This document shows positions 1 to 64,000 of a DNA stretch of 64,000 nt, piece by piece (within the stretch, counting starts at the first letter, position 1; each line of letters starts with the position of its first letter). Source of the stretch: Diabrotica undecimpunctata. Taxonomy: Eukaryota > Arthropoda > Insecta > Coleoptera > Chrysomelidae. The stretch is taken from contig NC_092806.1 in NCBI RefSeq assembly GCF_040954645.1, positions 80,510,641 through 80,574,640 of the forward strand, given 5' to 3'. Both the position numbers and the translations under genes were made by a program. The notes under the pieces were generated by a model. The model was not told the origin of the DNA. It made no database searches and saw only the letters and a program-made list of their open reading frames with translations.

Positions 1-127
1 TACCTATAAAAATTAACACAACAATATTCAAATAAGGAAATCTTTGTATAATAAATTGAAAAATAGAAAACTTTTGAGCTGGGTAAAAAACAATTTATTT
101 TAAATATTTATTGAACATCATATACAA

Positions 128-484
128 TCATAAATTTAAGATTTCTTCGCTGTCAGAAACTGAGCTACTCGTATTACTAGTATCTATTATGATTGGTTGA
201 ATGTTAATGTCTCACATATTTATAAAAGCACTATCAGAATGTCCATCTCTACCAATATGCATATTGTAATATGACTTGCAGTTTGCCCAAATTAATTCAA
301 TAGCGTTGAATTTGCAGTAATAAGGAGGTGGTCTCAGCATTTCATGGAGGTGTTCTCTTAGTAGCTCATCAATTATATAGACATTCTCTTTTCTATTCAT
401 TTTCGCAATTTGTAATAATTCAGGTTTTGTGAGTTTTGCCTCATACTTGATCTTGTGTGTTGTCAACCAGGTAATAATTTCCAT
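128..484 (-). pseudogene. C-terminal fragment of a DD82E Tc1/mariner-type transposase
   Basis: Homologous by eye to the C-terminus of the better copy at 34777-36113. RPPPYYCKFNAIELIWAN corresponds to the segment around its catalytic Glu (PPYHCELNPIELVWAQ), and the acidic Ser-rich tail (SSSVSDSEEILNL) is shared. An in-frame TGA at 212-214 interrupts it before the natural stop at 128-130. It lies in antisense orientation in an EPRS intron upstream of the first visible exon. The 5' part is missing. Confidence 0.7.
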
Positions 485-535
485 TGTAGTTGAAGTAGAT
501 CATGGAAGGGGCCAGTTGTCTGTAGTACATTAGAT

Positions 536-1041
536 GGAAACTTCGAGAAGCAGTACCGGTTCAGAGAAATTATATAAATACAGACGATTTAGATTTTTAA
601 ATTAGTCTAAAAATAATATTGTATCGAGTCGAGTTTTGGAATGTAGCGCGCGTATTGTAGTCGAAAATATATACTTGTAAATTTAAATAAATTAATTATG
701 TATAACACAAATTAGTATAACACTGTATATAAATTAAATAAAGAAAATAAAATAGTATAATAATAAATTAAAAGACTAAATAAAACACACTAAAATCGTA
801 AATATTGATCAATTCTATGAATGTTATGTCGAACCGTAGATTTGATGTTTTCGAAATCACTGATTTACCCTTTTCTGCTATTTTTTAAGTTAAACTTGCG
901 ACTTTTTGCTTTCCTGAGGCTGGCAACACTGGAGCCAACGCTAAATTCTCTTGAGTTTTATTTAAGTATTTTCAACAATATTGCAAGAGTTAACAAAATC
1001 CTTTGTTTCAAATCACTGTGACTGAAAGCTTTCTTTTATAG
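536..1041. other. EPRS intron end, no recognised element
   Basis: AT-rich sequence between the transposase relic and the first visible EPRS exon. No convincing exon, RNA gene or repeat was recognised; the only open frame lacks family features. Confidence 0.5.
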
Positions 1042-57808
<56,767 letters not shown>

Positions 57809-59873
57809 GTAAGATTTTTTGAAGTGACTAATAATGTATAGGAGATGCGTCAATTCTCACAATCTTAAGTAGTTTTTATTGTAGTTGAATTAAAGGCTAC
57901 TGATTTCAAGGCTTACAATATATGCCACATCATCAAGCCACATTACATAGGTATTTGTTTTAACAAAACTAAAAGCTAAAAACAACATGAAATAAACAAT
58001 GAACACATAATACAAACAATAGTTAATATCAAATTACATTAATTAAGCCAACAACTGTAACCCTAATTATGTAAGCAAGTTGATACTATATACAGGGTGG
58101 TCCTTAAATAATAGTACAAAAATAAACAGTAGATTCTACACTTTAAAATATTACGATTTAAGCCAAATCGCTTTAATAAAATGTTGACATTAAGAAAGAT
58201 CCAGGGTGTTAAAGTGCAAATTTAAAATTTAATTTTTCGCTATAACTTTCATGTTTGTAAACATTTATATATAAAAATTTACAACTGGGTACTTTTAAAT
58301 CGTCTATATAGAGGTAAAACTAACTAAGTCGCATTTTAGCTCAAAACCATGTTTGTATCAGTAAGTAACATTTAACATCTAAACTCTCGCGTGGTAAAAC
58401 TCACTAGGTGCTACGTCCAATAATAAAGCAATTATAAAATAGTAAAAAACATTCAGTGCACTTTGTTTACATTTCGTTGGGAAGTAAAAGTCAGGTTGCA
58501 CTTAATGATTTTTACTTCTATGGCAAAACTTTTAACACGGGTTTTGTATTTTGACAGCTGCGTACTTTATGAGAGTTTGAGGTTAGGTTTTAGTTTCTAT
58601 GGTTGTGTGCAGTTGTTATTAAAATTGTTAAAAGTATAATATAGTGTAAATATATGCCGCCTCTTTGTAAGTTTGTGACTACGCTTAGTTTAATTTTAAT
58701 AAATCCCTAAATAATAGCCAAACTGAGAAAAACTTATGCAGACAAAGTTTTTGATTCATCAAAACCTTCTACAAGTTCTGAGGTATGTAATATTGTAACA
58801 TTTACCGTGCTACAATAATATTACAAGGCCAGAATCGCTCGTTGTCGAAGAGAATTAGGGCGGGGTTATAGAAATTATATCGTATTTTAAATTCAAGCAC
58901 AATTAGATAATATGAAATTATAATTTATTATTGGACGCCACCCCTGGTTTATCCTCAAAGGGGAAGAGCAAAAAAAAATTAAGATTTATTGAAAGTGTAC
59001 AAGAAAACTATTCTTTATTATTTCTTAGCAATGAACAAAAAGAAAACATTAAAAGTTACGTCATCCCAAAGGGATTCCAAAATATTATTTTATGTTAACA
59101 TTATCATAAACAAAAAATCTTTGTATCGTATTAAATTAAGAATTGGTTATAAAGAAAATGAATGTATATATATATTAACCCCAAATTTCGAAATTTGTTT
59201 ACATTGAAAATAATATAGTTATTTATCAACTAGGAACAATGAAGAAAATAAACCTTTAAATTAAATTAGAACACTTCACTATATTTTCATTTTTTTTTGA
59301 GTTCATAATCATTTCTGTTGTCTTGAAAGTAGGTATAATAAAAATTGGTACAACCTTAATCTGCTCTGTTTCTCTTCTTATTTAATAAGTCACCAAATAA
59401 ACCATTGATTCAGCTACGTACTATATAAAATCACCACCATCCTAGATAAGAGGGGTTAGGGATTCCAAAAAAAGATACTGCTACTGGGCCATGATCTGGA
59501 ATAACTCCATAGCAATACTATCTTGCGACGAGTATTAGAAATATAATATCAGCATTATAGCCTCTCCAATGAGGGTCTAAAAAAATAAATATCTATCTGA
59601 AATATGGACAAGAAAAGGATTTATTTGCTCACCTCTGAATTGAGACCCACTTTATAAAACACGTCTTAACGGTTGGACGGTCTTAACAGAAAAGAGCGAA
59701 GCGCTGTCATGGCGCCTGAATCTGGAAATTGGGTGTGAGCGACAAGTTGAAAAATATGCTCATCTACCGGATATATTTGGGAATTACAGAAGAAACCTTG
59801 AGTCGGCTACAAGTAGGTACTTGACAGATAGATGGGGTTAGAAGTTTTATTTAAAAAAAATAATCGAAATATA
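57809..59873. other. EPRS intron with a PLE-type tip near 57890-57950
   Basis: After the donor site, 57890-57950 (minus strand: TTGATGA, extra T, imperfect stem ending GCCTT, GAAA) resembles the terminus at 8046-8100. Nothing else recognised; no ProRS exon found. Confidence 0.4.
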
Positions 59874-59876
59874 TAA

Positions 59877-60548
59877 GGTTTGTTCCAACACAACAAAAAA
59901 CCGTCACGTAACGGTTACGCTCCTGCGCACTAAACAAAATACGTTCCAACAAAAATATGATCGTTCATCTCATCGTCCTTCCGACCGTTCCAACAAAAAT
60001 TATGATCACCCAGTGACGGTTTCGTGACGATAATTTCAGTAATCTGGCAAATGCATGTACTGGTTGGGATGACTTGCGCACTAGGATTTTATTCTACTTC
60101 TTTAAATTTGTTCAGAAAAAAGAAGTTAGGTTAACGATTTTATCACATGCTTATGATAGACTTATTATTTATTTATATATAATTTGTTTCTCGTTATTTA
60201 TAACTTTATAAATAAGACTGACGATGAAGGAATTAGTGATTTTTCTGATTATTATAGTAGTGAGGATGATTTGGAGTTATTAGCCGAACCTAGGGTGAAA
60301 AACCAGAATTATTTAGGTAGATTGGTCTTTATTTTAAATTTGTGCAAACTACTGATTAATAATTAAATAAATAAAATAAAAAAATAAATTGTCACCAAAT
60401 TATTTCAGTTGTTAGAAAATCGTTCCAACATCAGTTTACAAATTACCGTCATCAGACGATACAAATGATGAACATGCGCATTAAAAACGGTACAAGTAGT
60501 TTCGTGACGGTTTTCGGACCGTACAAAAATTGCGTGTTGGAACAAACC
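59877..60548. mobile_element. PIF/Harbinger-type non-autonomous element
   Basis: Perfect 15-bp inverted ends (ggtttgttccaacac) at 59877-59891 and 60534-60548, flanked by TAA on both sides, fit the 3-bp TWA duplication of PIF/Harbinger. Internal sequence repeats parts of the termini (gttccaacaaaaat[t]atgatc). A plus frame near 60217-60365 (ISDFSDYYSSEDDLELLAEP, RVKNQNY) resembles the acidic N-terminus of Harbinger transposases and is truncated. Confidence 0.75.
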
Positions 60549-63500
60549 TAATATGAGTTTCTTTTAAATCTTTTGAAACGGTTACACAGCCCTCCCCACG
60601 ATTTCAACTGGGTACCAGCGTGGAATCGGACTAGGCATGGTGGCACACCATACTAACCTTTTCAAAAGTGGGAATAGATATACGGAGAGGTAAGACAAAC
60701 AGAATGGACAAATGTAGCTACAATCTGGACTCACAGAATCCTTCTTTCACAACTCACGTGGGAACAACTCAAAGATTTCAGAACAAAGCGAAACAGAACG
60801 CATAGAATATTTATGACTCAACTATAAAAATGCAAACAAAAAAAAATTGCATTCTCACTCTCAAAATTCATAGGGTATTTCACCTATAACCAATATCATG
60901 AACAAAGCGGAATAAAACAAAACATATCTACAAATCATTATTTGAGACCAAATGCTCGCATTTAATCGAAACAATATAATTAAGATATTATTATTTGAAA
61001 TTTCATAAGTAATATAAAGCAAAACATACTAGTGTTGTCACCAAGATACAAAACAGATAATTTACTGCGTAGTCGTTATGAGACCTAACACAATAAAACA
61101 CAAAAAAAAATAATGTTATCGTTTGTTCGGAAGCGTAGAGTCTTTCATCTATGACTTAATCCACGAATAACATAAGAATAATAATACAATCGTATCATTA
61201 ACGCCATAAGATACAAAATACAAAAGTGTCATCGTTTGTTCGGAAGCATAGAGTCTTTCATCTATGACTTAATCCACGAATAACATAAGGTAATAACGCA
61301 GCGCGTCATTATAGACACATTTAGAAATACGCAAATAAAAGGAAAGAGTTACTAATAGTTCAAAATTGGGTACATTAAAGTTCTACAAAGACAAGCCTTA
61401 ATAAGTTTACTGGGAAAGGTAGACATCAGAATTTCTGTAAGACACATCTATATTTAGAAACAAAAAAAAGCTGATGTTTAGTTATTAGTATGACAACTAG
61501 AATTTGTGATAACTAACGTGTATCATCCGCCTATAATAGGGACAACATTGGTAGGTCAACTTCGGGTAGGGTCAACTTCGGGTAGGGTCTAAATAATTCT
61601 AGATTACATAACTAAACAAGTATTGGAGAACTAAAAAAAGTTTCCTGACGCGGGAGGCTGTTATTCTAGATTTATTACTGAAATACAATTATGAATGGCT
61701 TATCATTCCGACGAGTCAACTAGCGGGAATCCGCTTACTTCATCCCTAGCCTTCCTCAGTGTCTGGCCATTCAGAATATAGGATGTTAGACAGCAATAAT
61801 CTTTTCAAACATTATTTTGGGGGGTTTCGAATAGAGAGTCGAAATTCGAAGGTCTGCACACTAAGAGTAAAACTTAGGCAAAATGAACAGATACTATAAT
61901 GAACTATCATTGGTAACTAGACAGAGGAATCTTGATATCTTTGGTATAGATACCAAAAAAATTACTTGGATTTATAAATCCGTAAAATAAGATAAATTGA
62001 ATTTTGTATCCACTTGAAGACAACTAAAGGTATGTACAATTTATTGTAATATAAACTAACATAAGCATAAAAATATCACATTCTACCAAGGCATTCTAAA
62101 AATAAAATGAGATTAAATTTTGCAAACACCCTTAAAATCAATATAGGTTTTTGGTCGGGGTAGCACAAACTCAAGATCTCGATCAATACAAACTAGAGAG
62201 AGAATAATACCGAAGTAGAATAAGATAAGATAAAAATAAAATTTATGTCGAAAAGAAATACGACATATATACATATATACAGACATATTGAACACAATAA
62301 ATGATCAATATTATAATAATAAAAAGTGTAAAACAGTTCAACGAACTGGGGTGCGAGCCAAACTGAGTTGCTCTGGAGATCGACGTGCGGAGTCTCCTAC
62401 ACTACTTCCAGAGGCTCGTCTCTTTGCGACAACATCTGAGATACACAAAATTATTAATTGGAATAGGGATAGGTCCACTAATCCACTTGACTATAGCAGG
62501 ATGCTCCCTGACTAATAGTCAACACCACCGACATAAAACAAGGGTTGTCGAGACAGCTAAAAAAAAAATTGAAACGTGTCAACTTCCTGAAGGGAAAGAA
62601 GCACTAAGGGACAGATTTGCCGAAGCAAAGTGGTATTCAATGTACTAAGTACTAGGGTATCAGTGCTGTACTGACCCCACGCCAAAAAAATTTGGAAAGG
62701 AAACGAATCCTCTCCAGGATAAAGTTCGCGTTAGCGCAACTCTTCCTGTACACGGGCCACGGAGGGGTTGAATAGTCGCTGGAGAAGGTAGCAAAGATTA
62801 AGTACGCAAAGGCGTAAAGGGAATCAACTAAAAAATTAAAAATTAAGAATGGACTGAACATTTTAGAAGAAAGGTAATAAAATTTTAAGAAAATCGATTT
62901 ATTCGTTTTCAGACAAATCTAAATTATCTGTCGAAACACTGACTGGTTGATAAGCTTTTAGGTCTAAATAAAACAATAAAAAATAAACAAAAATCACGAC
63001 ATATTTACATGCAAAATTAAACTGGATGCTCGATTTGATGAATCGACATCAGGTACAGTTCGTTGGCTATTAGGCACAACGACCAATGGCAGATTTCTAT
63101 AAATATGGCTCTAACCTAACCAAAAGTGTGGAACAGACCAGTGTTAAAGTTTCTGGGAGCGAAAAGAGGGATGCTTCCAGCTCAACAAAGGCGGGTGGCC
63201 AACTAAGTAGTCTTAGCAAGCTTCGCTATGGTTATCCACTAGGTAGACAACCTAAATAGCATCAAACAATAATAAAGTTGACTATGACAGTCAAGCAATT
63301 AATGAATTTCCAACCACTGGTTGAAAATTGAACTAACGCAAAAGAAGAGAAAGACAGGATGGCCAATAGTTCCATAAGAATATCCTCTGTGATTGATCAC
63401 AGCGGAAAATTTCCAAGCAAGAAGACTGGCAAAAGGACAAAAGAAGAAAATAAATCCAAACCGTTAATACACAATCTTGGAGAAGCAGAAAGAAAAGGGG

Positions 63501-64000
63501 TATATGGCATACAAGCCATAATCGATACACAAACAGTTTAGTCTAAAACTGTTGTTTCCAAAAGAAACAAAAAAAAATCGTAGGAGTCTTCCACGAAACA
63601 AAACTTACGATAAGACTTAAAAGGAACGGAAGAATTATTACAATCTTCCAAAGAAATAGAAAAATATTACAGTTCATCGTCAATAATAAAAAATCATGAT
63701 GTTGGATGTAACACACCACAATAATAAAAAAGTTGAATAGTAAAACATTTTTGACACCTAATTGAATCCAATATGGTCGTCATACAAATCACAAAGAAAT
63801 GTTTACCATTCTTTAGCAGAACTCCAATAGAGTCAAAATAATATAAACTTTTAATTCTCAGTGGGTCATTTACGGTAGCACCAGAACTATTTCAATTGTT
63901 AAACAAACGTGGTCTTAACGTCGACATAAAGATAAAAGATAAATTCACAGTAGGCGGCAGCGGGTTGTTTCACCTCTGTTTATACAAAGAGTCACAATAG
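60549..64000. other. Unassigned region, possibly a decayed retroelement
   Basis: No exon or clear family motif. Open stretches at 62385-62648 (KKKIETCQLPEGKEALRDRF, FAEAKWYSMY) and 63090-63540 (SGSEKRDASSSTKAGGQLSS; SVIDHSGKFPSKKTGKRTKE) have a gag-like charge pattern only. 61561-61587 repeats ggtcaacttcgggtag twice. Confidence 0.3.
61119..61289. repeat. Direct repeat, 58 bp, spacing 113 bp
   Basis: 61119-61176 and 61232-61289 are identical except one base (tcgtttgttcggaagc[g/a]tag to cacgaataacataag). Confidence 0.85.

Noticed and set aside
61119..61289. CRISPR-like repeat pair
   Set aside because: Only two copies, a eukaryotic intron context and no array structure.
57809..64000. Search for ProRS catalytic exons
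   Set aside because: No class II synthetase motifs were seen on the plus strand, so the remaining exons are assumed to lie beyond the window.

Overview
The window is AT-rich animal nuclear DNA, almost certainly from an insect. Evidence: spliceosomal GT-AG introns, long (TA)n tracts, env-bearing gypsy (errantivirus-like) copies, BEL/Pao, RTE, jockey/I/CR1-type, Penelope-like (PLE) and Tc1/mariner-type elements. A beetle is my best guess from the repeat flavour, but that is inference. No tRNA, rRNA or CRISPR array was seen.

One host gene runs through nearly the whole window on the + strand: the bifunctional glutamyl-prolyl-tRNA synthetase (EPRS). Six exons are visible (1042-1246, 1414-1653, 22186-22446, 22650-23094, 25689-25918, 57629-57808). 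They encode the end of the GluRS anticodon-binding region and five WHEP repeats plus the start of a basic linker: 520 codons in frame, with matching splice phases. Earlier GluRS exons and all ProRS exons lie outside the window. About 1.56 kb of coding sequence is spread over 56.8 kb because two introns, 20.5 kb and 31.7 kb, are filled with transposable elements.

Intron 2 (1654-22185) holds, in order: a PLE scrap; an RTE fragment split by a jockey-like element; a Tc1/mariner-superfamily transposase gene with unusual DD82E spacing, itself split by an RTE and by a palindromic PLE-derived insert; gypsy, RTE, PLE and BEL debris; an internally deleted errantivirus-like provirus; an almost open RTE bounded by (TA)n; and an I-type LINE. 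Intron 4 (23095-25688) holds a small palindromic MITE and another DD82E relic.

Intron 5 (25919-57628) holds a PLE with an open RT/GIY-YIG frame, a CR1/L2-type LINE, a Tc1 (DD34E) relic, a second env relic carrying a small hairpin with a textbook hammerhead ribozyme, a 4.4-kb DD82E transposon with candidate terminal inverted repeats (TIRs), RTE fragments, a 6.8-kb BEL/Pao copy with both LTRs, and an inverted PLE pair. After the last exon, 57809-64000 is intronic or otherwise unassigned, with one PIF/Harbinger-type MITE.

Apart from EPRS nothing here looks like an active host gene. The mobile elements relate to each other mainly by nesting, and several layers can be ordered from their target-site duplications. 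The observations most worth a second look are the complete hammerhead fold at 32507-32566, the family of hammerhead-like PLE ends, the DD82E transposons, and the two nested insertions where removing the insert restores a reading frame.
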